A stretch of 64,000 nucleotides of DNA from Stichopus chloronotus (Eukaryota > Echinodermata > Holothuroidea > Aspidochirotida > Stichopodidae): contig CM037840.1 of the NCBI GenBank assembly GCA_021234535.1, positions 16,261,415 through 16,325,414 of the forward strand. The letters run 5' to 3'. A program made the position numbers and the translations under genes. Shown here piece after piece: positions 20,710 to 31,439 of this stretch (the first letter of the stretch is position 1; every line of letters begins with the position of its first letter). The notes under the pieces are model-generated. The model searched no databases. It was not told where the DNA came from and saw only the letters and a program-made list of their open reading frames with translations.

Positions 20710-21650
20710 TGAGTCTTCCCCTTGCCCTCGTGCACTGAACTGCATCTCCTACGGGGCATGGACGATGCAAATGCCTTTGGTGAGATGATGACGGAGGCCA
20801 TTGTTTGCTCTCCTGGGTTGTACAAGATACAACTATATTCCCCCGTATAAGTCTCTGTATAGATGAGTCTATTTCACTACATGGATATGTCGATTTGCCA
20901 ACATACATTGGATTTGATATAGTACATTGATATCCAACATGCTACTTTATCCCATGTACATTGCATTGAAATCGTAATCTTTCTAATTACGTGACGGTGT
21001 GTTTGTACGTGTGTTTGAGATGCCTACTTCGATCTTTAGTCCCCCCCCCCCCTTACATGGCCTGCATTTTTTTCGGATTGTTATATCACTATCGTTTGTT
21101 GTATCTTCTCGTTTGTGACCATGTCAAATGATGAAATGAAGTAACAGGGTGGATGTCCTTGCCAACAATTTTAGTGTAAAGTTATGAAGAAATTCTATAT
21201 TCTTTTGTCCTTTTTTTCTATCCTTTTATATACATTCACTCGGATTCTTTGGTTTAAAACTTCTGTCATTTGCATGGTGCATATTTACGGGCATCAGTTA
21301 CTTGCGTATGTGGTGGATTCTTATGTTACCAGTTGTTCATTGCAGTGTTCAGCTCAAGTTTGTACGTTTATCCGTCCGTCCGTCCATGTACTGTATGCTT
21401 AAAAAGGGGAAGCATGCAAACTGACATAGATTTGTTGCATCTGCTGAAATGTTATTTCTCTTTTGCAACCTTTTTGCAATATGAAGTTGATATTGCATTT
21501 TACACGGAAAAGTATCCGGAATAACACCTACAAAACACCCTTTAATTTTATAAACTAAATTTTAATTGGTCTGTAAAGAGCAATCCCCCAAATTGGCCAA
21601 TCACGGACAGCCTTAGTAAAGCCTATAGGCACCCCCACAAGCTGTAGTAT
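20710..21650. other. No gene recognised
   Basis: AT-rich; a C-run near 21042-21053. Short frames at 21184-21402 and 21270-21524 lack motifs. Confidence 0.4.
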
Positions 21651-21719
21651 ACATTGTGTGTAGCTTTGTTTGGCCTGTGTACAGCAAGTAACATCGTGTG
21701 CCTACGTAAACTGTGCACA

Positions 21720-22440
21720 ATGTCTTCCAGAAAACGAGTTGGACATGTTAGTGCAAGGAAAGCTAGATTAGCCAAACAAAGGCTGACTAAGGATTGCTCA
21801 AATGAAGGCAAAGGGACAACTACATCATGTGAGAGTGGAGGTGTGTTTGTTGGTAGTAGTTCCACTAAATATGATGTTGAATCACTTAACATAACTGAAA
21901 ATACTTCAGTAAAGCCAAAAACCACGAGTGAAGTGAAAATTGGAGAAGGCAGGATCACAGCAGTGCCAACTGACAAATCAAGTTCAGGAGAGGATCAGGG
22001 ATATAGACTTACTGATATTTCAATACTAAAGGCAATTATAGGGGACTGTCTGTGTGCCAGTTGTAAAGGCAGTTAACTCACTCTCGTTGAAATACCAAAT
22101 GAAAGGAAGGGACTCAGTGCGAGACTTTACATAATTTGTCCTGCATAACCACATTACACATCACAACGTGCGACATCACAGACCCCAGTAAAAGGCAGTG
22201 CTCCATTTGAAGTCAACACACGGTTTGTACTGGCCATGAGACACATCGGAAAAGGTTCTTCGGACGTACCAGAAGGCACAAGACAATTTACTCCATGCGT
22301 CTGTGAAAAGGTCACAAATCAACATGGAGCGCGCTGCAAATGATTTACGTGTTGCTGCTGATACATCATCCTTGAATGGTGTCGTGACTTGCATTTCTAT
22401 GGACAGTGGTGCAAAGGCTGTGAACGATTGAGTAAATTAG
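21720..22440 (+). pseudogene. Mutator-like transposase-domain protein, N-terminal fragment
   Basis: An ATG at 21720 opens MSSRKRVGHVSARKARLAKQ, a basic N-terminus, and runs to GYRLTDISILKAIIGDCLC and ASCKGS before TAA at 22074. Beyond the stop, other frames continue the same protein: LTLVEIPNERKGLSA, then APFEVNTRFVLAMRHIGKGS (about 22190-22250). The order of YRLxDxxxLxxxxxxLxCxxC, a short linker and FEVNxRxVxAMRxIGxG is what I know from the Mutator-like (MULE) domain proteins of animals. At least three frame breaks are present. It ends where the minus-strand LINE begins (about 22480), so the downstream part may have been displaced. Confidence 0.6.
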
Positions 22441-22479
22441 ACAAGACAAGGCTCATCATCACCTAATATGGAACCAACT

Positions 22480-23565
22480 GGGGTTATCAAAATATTTCGG
22501 AAGAGTACTTCCGATAACACAACTCAAACCGGCACAGGAAAAGCAAAAACGTGAACTATTTACAAACTACCAAATGAAACAGAACGTTATGTTCCTTACA
22601 GTAATAGAACCACACAGATACATTCAACACCACCCGGTCCGACCGCACCGAAGCAAGTGGTCCCCACCTTCTGCCAAACGTCGACCTGGACAAACGAGCG
22701 AAGTCCGACTCAACCCTCAACCTAACCTCCGCCCTCACCGATGCCAAGACGACGTCCACAGACCGCCCCTCTCCCCTAAATACAATATTACAACGGTCTC
22801 TCCATACGGCCAGCTTTATGGAGGCCGATACAAAGGTAAGTATCTCGCGAACACTTGCGTTGCACAACCGGGGAGAGAGACCATACAAAACGTAGTCCTG
22901 ACTGACCGTCCATGAGTTACAAACCGTGAGGCGATCAGTCAGGACTTGAAACCATTCCCAGCAAAGGGTCACAAAGTCACACTGCCAAAACACATGTGGA
23001 ACACTCTCCCACTTTGTACATGACGTCGTGTGCGATACGCCACAACAGGCCTCGCCGGCGAAAGTCAAGTAACCTGCTATGAACTACATTGCACACTTCC
23101 GGCCCCGAAGCATAGCCGATGGGATGGGCCTGGCCAACCAGTTCATCAAAAATAGCCCGATAGAGGGCCACGCACTAAATCGCGAGACATCCCCCACAGA
23201 GGACACAATACGTAGAGTGTCCCTCATGTGTCCGTAGGCCCCAGTAGGCCTCCAGCTGTGGGGAGCGCTGTTCCTAAACAGGGAGGCGAAAAAACGGCGG
23301 AAAGAAAGCCCTCCCCAATAACGAACAAAATACGCAAACGGCATGCTGCTGTCAACAGCACTATAAACACATTTGGTCAGGAGAACACGGAGCTTGGAAG
23401 GAAAATGCACAAGGCCCAACCCCCACTCCTCAGGTCCTGGTACACAACCATTCTTTTGACCAACTCCGTCTTCCCTGACCATAAAAAACCAAACACGGTA
23501 AATGAAACGATTGATAACAGTAACCCTTCCCCAACAGGCTAATGTAGCGATCCCTGAAGTAAAGC
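22480..23565 (-). mobile_element. Tx1/L1-like LINE, 5'-truncated and internally deleted copy
   Basis: Reverse-strand relative of the element at 39620-44408. It starts at the point encoding DRYISLLGKV (about 23560) and runs through the C-terminal domain (WESVPHVFWQCDF, CNIVFRGEGR) to the 3' UTR around 22500. The piece between about 23535 and 23480 lacks roughly 80 bases present in the full copy. Several frameshifts break it into frames 23596-23084, 23171-22977 and 23068-22556. The tail stops after the GCCGGTTTGAGTT segment, so the terminal GTGCCGTTTTT motif is missing. Confidence 0.88.
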
Positions 23566-23724
23566 TACCTACAATCTTTGCTATAGATGGAAACACTAAA
23601 TCATTTGCGTCCGTTGTCGAATGTAATCCCTACCCCGGAAAAACAATTTCCAAAAAAAAAAAAATGTGTAGGCCACGTACAGCAGCGCATGGGGGAATCA
23701 GCTCAGAAAACTGCAGCAAAAAAG

Positions 23725-23935
23725 TGGCAAGTCATGAGAACCACAAAAGATCTCATGAGAAGGGGTACAAATCTCACAAGAATAGCATGGTAAGTATGTG
23801 GCCACATGAGAAGAGTGTTCAGCCTTATGAGAATTTCACAATCTCATTATGAGAACTTTAGACTACCCCCATAAAAGCAACCTCAGACCTCCTGAGAAAT
23901 GATAAGAGTGAACACGTTATGAGATTTCAGGAAAT
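23725..23935. repeat. CTCATGAGA-type palindromic repeat, locus 1
   Basis: TCTCATGAGA, CACATGAGAA, CTTATGAGAATTTC, CTCATTATGAGAA and TTATGAGATTTC recur. The same vocabulary makes up 37780-37995, where it forms a perfect long inverted repeat. Confidence 0.65.
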
Positions 23936-23939
23936 GTCC

Positions 23940-24780
23940 CCACAAAATCTTTATTAATGACTTCTTGTTCAAGCTAAACTTAATGTCTGAATCATTGTCT
24001 GGATCAGCATTCTCTTAGACCCATCTGGTTTTCCCTTACAACAAAAATTTGGTGTTCATGTTGTTTCATACAACATGTCTTGCTCCATAAATACTCTACC
24101 AGCATGGAATCTCTATAGTTTGAACAGAGTTAACCTCTTTATATATAGTCCAGACGGTGTAGGTTTTGAATGAAAGGTGGAAACAAATAGGTGTTTCGAG
24201 TCATGTACAGTACCCCGGCCATAGCAAGGTGACTTTGAACACATGACAAATAAAACAAATATAATTATCAATTAGAAAACTGCATGAGAAAGGTGATACC
24301 CCAGGAGGTAATTTGAAAGTAAAACATGAGTATCCAAAAGTGTTAAAAGTCATCCCCGATTTTAAGGTATGAAACATTGGATCTAGATCCACATCCTTGG
24401 CACGAAGCCTAGTTGGATAAACAGTATAGTTGCACAAATTTCAGGTAAACCCAACTGGACTTCCAGAATGGACCAAAAACTGATTTTCCATATATGTTTA
24501 GATCTTCATGTTCCATTGCCCTTCTTTTAACAAGCATGAGATCTTTTGATACACCCTGTGCTGAATAAATGCATTTTTGGCATTCCATATTGTTCAGCAG
24601 TATTGTTTATCATACGACCAGTTGGCAATAATTTTGAATTTGCGGTTACTGTAACTGCCATTGACATGGATGGAGGCTTCTACAGTATTTGTGCATTTGG
24701 TATCTTTTATACTACAGTATCACAAGTGACTACACACAAAACCTAAACTGGTCCACTGACCAACAAAATTGCTTGTCAGG
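23940..24780. other. No gene recognised
   Basis: AT-rich with only short motif-free frames on both strands. Confidence 0.4.
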
Positions 24781-24784
24781 ATGG

Positions 24785-25210
24785 TGCCTCTACCGACTAA
24801 CTATAAAGTAGTCGGTAATGACCGACAAATTAATACTTAGTCAGTCACAACCGACTAATTTCACCGACTAGTCCGCATTGACACACCGACTAATTGAAAA
24901 CTGGTCGGTCGAAACCGACTAGCCACTTTGTTAGTCGGTGTAGTTAGTCCGTTGCCACTGACCAATGAATCGCTAGTCAGTCACATTAGTCAGTTGTTAC
25001 CGACCAATTCTTGACTAACAAAAACGCTAGTCGGTTTGGTGCCTCTCCCGACTAATTTTCAACACCATTTCTAGTCGGTTCTTACCGACTAATTCTTTGA
25101 CTAGCAAAAATGCTAGTCCGTTAGGCCCTCTCCGACTAATTTTTTCTAGTCTATATTGACCGACTAATTTACATTCTGGTCGATCAGTCTCCTAGTCAAT
25201 ACCAATGGAC
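24785..25210. repeat. ACCGACTAATT / AATTAGTCGGT repeat array, locus 1
   Basis: The heptamer AGTCGGT and its complement ACCGACT, with close variants (AGTCAGT, TGACCGACTAATT), recur about twenty times in alternating orientation. They are spaced roughly 15-40 bases apart. Many pairs could form short hairpins. The same composition occurs at 35693-35955. Confidence 0.8.
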
Positions 25211-25214
25211 TTGC

Positions 25215-26700
25215 CTGATCCAGTTTCAGTCACAGGGATTGAACAGGGCGCTACAAAATGATAAACAGGAACACAACAGCAAGTTAACTCTGTTCACTAT
25301 ATTCAGCTCCACCTCTCGTTTAGATGTACAGTAGTTAGGATAACAAACAATTAGATAATAAGGAAATAGAACACAAAAGAGTCAGATCAAGGTTTGCACA
25401 TTGCATTTGGATGAGTAACTTTAAGATGAACTTACAAGCTAGCACACTCCCCGTAGCATAATACTTCAAGGTCGCATGGCATGGAAATATTATAGTTGGA
25501 TATTTGATGTAAAAAGCATTAAAAATCCAGAAAATAACCACAATTCCCATTACAATCCATCAAATATTGACTATTTTACAGGTAAATTTCTATTTCACAC
25601 TTGTATCATGAATAAACATGAGCTAAATATGCAAATATGTGACATCGAAAGAGGGACATACCATATGTGGCACATGTCAGTCTTTGTTTTTTTTTTCAAC
25701 ATTAATTTCAAGGACACTGAGGGGTGTAATATAAAAGTTAAAATTTTTTCCTTGAAAAATATTCATATCACTCACCAAACTGTAATATGTATGATCAGTG
25801 ATTAAGATATAATTTATATAGGGTTAACAAAAGAAATTTCACACTGTGCAACACTCCACATCATTATTTTTGCACAGCAATTAGTTTCTTCAGAAACCAT
25901 CAAACTTTGAAGACCCATATTTTGAGAATGGTAAAAGATATTGAAATAATTCCAACAGATCTTTCATTGAAGGACTTAATTCTTTAACCACAAGTGAAAC
26001 AGCTCTTTTTGGTGGCATGTCACACAACCTTTCAGATTCAGAATGTGAATTGTGTCAAGGTTTGAATATTCTATACGATATCATGAAAATGGATTGTATG
26101 ATGTCCCCTAAAGGGACAGTTCGGCCAAACAAGGCAATCTGAGGTGTAAATGTATACTGGCTGAACCTGGGTGCCTTTGTTAGCACTATTCACTTATTGT
26201 CAGCATATGAAGGCCATCCACTCCATTAACATGCTATACAAGGTATCTCAAGTTGTTAAGTAGGTCATCACACCGGCCAACACAACGTGGGAGTGAATCC
26301 CATACTTTTGTCATGTTGTGCATAGGGTAGACAGTCGAAATATGATTCACATAGTTCATAACACACAACTAAGTGGACCTAGAAGGGATAGGTTAGGCTA
26401 CACAGGAACACTTTTTAGTAATGAAATTCTTTTGGAACTGAACTGTTTAGTATCTGCTATTAACAAAGTACTGGATGTGCAAGAACAAGAGATGCATTAC
26501 TTAGAATTCATGTAAATAAACCGTCTCTCACCATGTGAAGTTAATCTGTGATGCATGCTCAAGAGGATATATGTGACAAATGGATTCACAAGTAATGGCA
26601 AGATCAACTTGATAACAAGCAAATGACAAATACAACTACCTTAAGTGACCGCTGAGTCTCCCACTCAAACAAGTTTAGGCGAGACAAAAAAGACCACATA
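25215..26700. other. No gene recognised
   Basis: AT-rich. Frames such as 25476-25805 (plus) and 26318-26515 (plus) have no motif. This may include the 3' end of locus B. Confidence 0.4.
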
Positions 26701-26714
26701 TTCTAGACCGTGAT

Positions 26715-27008
26715 CTAGGCCAGCCCTGCACATTGTGCAGCGTTTAGCTCATTCACCTTCAATCTCATTGTCTTTGACATCGGGAGCTTGGCATCAATGT
26801 TCAAGACTATCTGCTGCAGGAAAGTCAGTGACTTGCTTACAGGGGTCGGATAGCCCAGATTGAAAACATAAAATGCCTCAATCCAGGTGGTGGCAGCTCC
26901 CAAAATTGTGGATGATTGGGCGACCACAAGTCCGTCGATCACTAGACTGAACTGCTTGCTTGTGAATGGTGTCGAGCCATCCATCCCCAGATGAGTTGCA
27001 ATTTCCGT
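26715..27008 (-). CDS. Locus B, C-terminal exon of C2H2-type orphan family
   Basis: A strong acceptor (long T tract, CAG ending at 27009 on the minus strand) starts an exon of 98 codons including its TAG. It reads TEIATHLGMDG, FSLVIDGLVVAQSS, AATTWIEAFYVFNLGYPTPV and LTFLQQIVLNIDAK. The FYVFNxxYP...FLQQ block is the C-terminal signature shared with locus A (4431-4773). It joins in phase with the exon at 27756-27841 (both phase 0 at this junction). Molecular function unknown. Confidence 0.6.
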   Translation of the reverse strand, partial: TEIATHLGMDGSTPFTSKQFSLVIDGLVVAQSSTILGAATTWIEAFYVFNLGYPTPVSKSLTFLQQIVLNIDAKLPMSKTMRLKVNELNAAQCAGLA

Positions 27009-27029
27009 CTGAAAAAAAAAAACAAAAAC

Positions 27030-27650
27030 CATGCAGACATGTGGTTGACACTAGAACTGCTTATGGCCAGGTGCTATTTGAACAGGTACTGCACAGAACC
27101 CTGTTGGGGTATTGGGTGACTGTCTGGAGTGGTGCAAGAGCTACTTGTCACCAAGGGAATTAAAGATCAGGAAAGGTGACAAATACCCATCCCCCAAAAG
27201 ATTCATGTTTTGTTGTCCCACAAGGAAGCAAAACTGGCCCAATCTCTACAGTCGAGTCAGGTATTCCACCTTGTCTGTACAGGTTTTGGAGCTACCATAC
27301 AACATGACACTCCTGTAACATGTCTGAGGTGAGGTGTTGTCTAGAAAAATTAGACTGGCTCCCAATTGTCTTACATGTCAAGCTTACAATCCTCATGACT
27401 GTGTAGAAGTGTCTGAATGATGGAGCCCCGCATATCGTAGTGAATTACTAGGAACTAACAGTAAGATGAATTTGGATGTTCCTAGGTCCAGATGCAAAAA
27501 ATTTGGTGGCTGTGTCTTCACCGTCTGTGTGCCCCGCCTGTGCAATGAGCTCCCAAGAGAAATTCAGTTTCGTGCAACTCCGCCACAATTTAGGTCCAGC
27601 TGAAGACATGGTTATTTACTTAATTCCAAGGTTACGTGTGAAGATTTTTG
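27030..27650 (+). mobile_element. CR1/RTE-like LINE 3' fragment (second LINE type)
   Basis: The plus strand, in shifting frames, reads LEWCKSYLSPRELKIRKGDK then FCCPTRKQNWPNLYS. That is the RT thumb-side segment that in intact elements has SYLSxRxQ and PQGSxLGP. Further on are LDWLPI, KCLNDGAP, and PRSRCKKFGG with PRLCNELPREI, the usual end of such ORFs. It is antisense to, and inside an intron of, locus B. It is unrelated to the Tx1-like family found elsewhere in the window. Heavily mutated. Confidence 0.62.
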
Positions 27651-27755
27651 GAGCCGCTTGGTTTAAACAGATGTAGCGAGTACACTTGTTCAACCCTTAC
27701 AGAATCCTTTGAACTTAATCTGCACCATGTTCATAGCTCACATTTGAATACTTAC

Positions 27756-27841
27756 ACTTTTGGTAACTGGAATGAAGATATCTGTGATGCGCTCTTGGAA
27801 CAATCCAGGGATGGAAAGAAATGCTGCTGCCAGTCTTGCAT
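27756..27841 (-). CDS. Locus B, internal exon
   Basis: Between an acceptor TTGTAG (27843-27842) and a donor GTAAGT (27755), 86 bases encode RLAAAFLSIPGLFQERI then TDIFIPVTKS. The exon ends in phase 0 and joins in frame with the exon at 27008. It starts needing one base from the previous exon, while the candidate exon at 29819-29997 leaves two, so at least one more exon is missing between them. The reading in this frame is continuous and hydrophobic-helical; no catalytic motif is seen. Confidence 0.5.
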
Positions 27842-27984
27842 CTACAACAGAGAAAATGAAGTTTGTGTTACATAAAAAGAATGGCCCTCCTGTTTTCCAG
27901 AATATTGAACTATTTTTTGCCTATTAAAATAAGGCAAATAGAGTAGACTAGGAATTTCTTCTCATCTCCATTTAAGTCACACAG

Positions 27985-28010
27985 AGACAGAGACAGAGAC
28001 AGAGACATTA
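27985..28010. repeat. Simple (CAGAGA)n repeat
   Basis: Four to five tandem AGACAG units followed by AGACATT. Confidence 0.8.
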
Positions 28011-29185
28011 TGGCATATCTTTCAAGTCCTCAGAACCCAACTCAAAGACAACTGATATGAAGCTACAAGGGTGGATGTTTAATTTATTTAAATACCAAAC
28101 AATGCCCATTCAGCTTACGAATGAATACGTAGAACTGCACATGGGAGGTAAATGAATGGTATATCACGTATACCTGCAGAGAGTCAATCACTGGCATCAG
28201 TGGTATGTTTTCCGATGATGGATACAGTCATTTTAAGGAATATGTCGAAAATCTAAAAACAGCAGCTTAAGGTCAGTCATCATGAACAATGCTAATGGAT
28301 TCATCTAACAAGCTTTTGTTTGTTGTGAGTAGGACCAAATTTTCCCTTGAGTGTCACGAATGTGTTTAACAGCCACATAGGACTGCAGTCCAGGCTATTG
28401 AATATTCAACATGATGTGTGCAAGCCATTCAGAGGGAAAGTACGGAGCTTTTGTGGAGTGATGTAGCAATTACAACTCTGCCAGGTAGAGTAGGTTCACA
28501 GAGCCATCAGTGACATCCTGAACTTGTAGAAATAAAATAACCTTCACTTGAAATTGTTGATTGAACAAAATGAATAAGGAAGAATGTGACATATTGATGT
28601 TTATAGAGCAAAATAATACTTGTGAATTACCACACCTATGTACAGTTGGATGCTGCTCAAACAAATTACCAGTTGAATATTATACAGATAATGTTTTGGA
28701 GTGCAATGGCAGGCCTCGACCTTCAGATCTCAAGGGGCATGGCCATTTGGCCTTCGCTCAGTTTCCATTTTTGAGGGCACCAAGGCCATTAGTTGGGGCA
28801 TTACGGCCATTTTCAATTTTCAATAAGGGCACGACAGCAATTTCTAAAAATAACAAGATTAGCAAACACCAACCAGAATTTTTTGTTAACCAGAGCTCCT
28901 GGCTCTTAGACGCACGCAGTTGCCTCTCGAAAGCTTGCGGAAAACACTGTGCCATGATTTGGTGTACGTACTGTAGCAACTGGAAAGATGGAAACTCAGG
29001 CTTGGTAATACTACTCAACTCCTATTGGTCAATTGCGGTTGGGAAACCGTTGTTGATCCTCCGGTTAACCCACGGTAAATGGATCAACGCACGGTAAATT
29101 AATTAAGAGTAAAATCACCGACCCACGGTCAATTGAATGAAAAAAAATTGTTGTATTTGAATGAACAAGGTACAACTCTGGACCT

Positions 29186-29308
29186 GTGCATTAAATACAG
29201 GATAATTCACTTGCACGGGTTAATCCTTGCGCTGGATGCACTCAGGCTTCGCCCTCGTGCATCGCTTCGATAAGCCCGCGCTCGTGCATTATCCTGTAAT
29301 TAATGCAC
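29186..29308. mobile_element. 123-bp MITE-like inverted-repeat element
   Basis: The left arm 29186-29206 (GTGCATTAAATACAGGATAA plus T) and the right arm 29288-29308 are inverted copies matching at 20 of 21 positions. The interior is CG-rich compared with the flanks and has further symmetric GTGCAT and GCTTCG pieces. No flanking duplication was evident. A structured satellite-like element is the alternative. Confidence 0.65.
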
Positions 29309-29818
29309 GGTTCATCGTTGTTTAACCTTTCATTCACCTACGAATCACACCGGGTACAGTGTGTAATACCTAATGCAAGGCCAGTGCATTGCCTGCGCTG
29401 TTACGTAGGGCGCTGGTCATGAACAAACGAAGGGAAACGGCCCCATGTAAATTCCCGCACCACCGGCAATACAGTATTTCAATTACGGGAAATTTATCGC
29501 GAATTAGTTTTGCGTTTTATTTGAAGAATCTTTGAAAACGAGACGTAACATTCTCAACATCGCTAATACATGTCTAGAGCGAGCAATGCGCACCCTACGA
29601 TAGTCACGACTTGCTTCCTTGGAACGCAATTCACCAGCGGTGATAATGGTCCATATGAGATCAAAGGAACACAGCATTACTTGCACGGTCGTTGATTAGC
29701 ACTTATTTATGGGAATTGTCTGCACAATCATGGAATAACACTTTCAATCAACATCATGTGACCAGATATCGTCCAATAAACAAAAAAATATAATTAGACA
29801 TTATATAATTCTCCTTAC

Positions 29819-29997
29819 CTTCCCTCTTCTTCTTGGTAGAGTGGAATCGCTTCCACTATCTCCCGGAGAAACTTACGAGTAGTCCTCCTCCCTTGAGCCT
29901 TCCGCAGCAAGGTCAGGCTGTACTTCTCCAAACCCACTGAGAGATGCTTCATTAGGGGCACAGAATCCTCCTTCACTCTCTGCATTTCTTCAGAGAG
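29819..29997 (-). CDS. Locus B, candidate internal exon
   Basis: Acceptor GTGCAG (ending 29998) and donor GTAAGG (29818) bracket 179 open bases. They encode LSEEMQRVKEDSVPLMKHLS, VGLEKYSLTLLRKAQG and TRKFLREIVEAIPLYQEEEG, a charged helical segment. Position, strand and open frame suggest it belongs to locus B between its N-terminal exon and 27756-27841. No motif identifies it on its own. Confidence 0.45.
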
Positions 29998-30099
29998 CTG
30001 CACAGATGAAAAGGAATTAAATTTGCATTGAATAATAGATATTGTATAAAATTCAGACAGTCCTAGTAAGGTAAAGAGAAAAAATCAGTATCCCAAGAC

Positions 30100-30290
30100 T
30101 GGTGGGAGAATGGCCGGGTGGTATCAGCATTCGCTCTGCATGCAAGAGATCCCAAGATCAATTCCAGCTGATCCCTGGGTTGAGTCTTAGTCAGACGTGG
30201 CTGCACTTGCAGTTTGTGTTTTACATGTTACTGGTACATCTTCTTAAGTTGCTGGTCCTGCTTTGGTGCAGTGCATGGGCATTAGTGGGG
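30100..30290 (+). mobile_element. tRNA-derived SINE
   Basis: ATGGCCGGGTGGTATCAGCA (A-box-like, about 30110) and AGATCAATTCCAGC (B-box-like, about 30155) lie at tRNA spacing. They are followed by a conserved-looking non-tRNA body. It lies inside locus B. Not a functional tRNA: no acceptor stem pairing is evident. Confidence 0.5.
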
Positions 30291-30526
30291 ATCGTTTCAA
30301 GGTTTTGCAGTAGTTCTCAGCAGCAAAGCTGGAACAAAACAGGAGTATGGGAAGCTCCTTGCAGGGAAATTTGGTATGTAGAGGGAAATTTTTCTTGCTA
30401 AAATAAAGAAACACATAAGAAATTGTTGTGAAATCTTGATATCCTGGAGGGAAAATTTGCTTAGCTTGCCGGGAAATTGTCATTTTTTTTCCACTGGCTT
30501 TTGGCAGTCAACTGTAAAGAATAGCT

Positions 30527-31429
30527 TCAGGCGAGAATTGAAAAATAAAATCTCTCCCCCTCATTCTGTTTTGGAGTATGCTGGTGTCCATCGGATGGGG
30601 ACGTAAAATAATGGTACTGGGAGAAGGATGGAATAGTTGCCTCCTGGCAGCTCGAATGGCCACCATATACTTCCCCAAGAATGTCATCCAACTGTAACAA
30701 TGCCACCAGAGTTTGAAGGATGGGAACATACTGCATTGTATGTTCTTTGCCACTCTCAGCATCCCTACCAAGAACATATTCACATGGTTCAGCTACCGAA
30801 TGTGTTTCCTTCATGTATTTATGAAGGTTTCTGGCATGGGAAAACACACTGAAAGCATTCTCTAGTTCACTCTCTTGGAACAATTCTACCAAACCAAACT
30901 CATTTAGGAGATCAGGATTTGTACCAGATCGTACCGACAAACTATGGAGTTCCTGTTCCATACTTTGTCTTTGATGTTTGAGCAGATCAACAAACTCGTT
31001 TGCGACAAGTGAACAAGCAGCTTGTGGAGTTTTGTGTACCTCCCTCAACCTCATTAGAAACATTGAAGCCTCTGCAACAGCATCAAATTCAATTTCCCTT
31101 GCTGCAACTGGCATATTTGCATGTACAGGTTGTCCACCTTGGTCTGGTTGAACTTCGTCTGGTTGACCAAGGTCAGCTACATCACCACCTCCAACAATGT
31201 GATCATTGGGAGCCTGCCCTCCATACCAAATTTCATGTTTTTGCCTGATATGCCGTCTGAATACACGAACGTTTGAGTATCTCTTTGCACAGCCATCTAT
31301 ACCACACACAATCTTGAAATTTGGTTCATTTACATGCTGATATCTGTAGTGCTTGATAGGGATTTCAAATTCTGGAGTGAGAAACTAACAACTTGAACAG
31401 CTATATGCAATTTCTCCAGTGTGAAGGAA
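30527..31429 (-). pseudogene. Locus B, N-terminal exon: two C2H2 fingers (first one interrupted by TAG)
   Basis: The minus strand from 31429 reads LHTGEIAYSCSSC, then TAG (about 31385), then FLTPEFEIPIKHYRYQH. This is an ordinary C2H2 finger except for the stop right after the second Cys. The second finger follows: IVCGIDGCAKRY...HIRQKH (about 31312-31245). A linker, a block with LLNEFGLVELFQESELENAF and YVPILQTLVALLQLDDIL come next, ending at a stop at 30527. The layout parallels locus A (6781-7638). The TAG could instead belong to a splice acceptor (TTGTTAG or TTTCTCACTCCAG), in which case the exon starts at about 31384 or 31371. There is no ATG near the frame start. Confidence 0.55.
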
Positions 31430-31439
31430 AAAAACATTG

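Noticed and set aside
22574..23542. Plus-strand open frames rich in Pro/Arg over the LINE copy
   Set aside because: They are shadows of the reverse-strand LINE ORF2; the same shadow occurs at 38506-38724.
28690..29020. Opposed frames with GRPRPSDLKGHGHLAFAQFP on the plus strand
   Set aside because: Repeated GGCCATTT-type phrases suggest a local non-coding repeat; no domain recognised.
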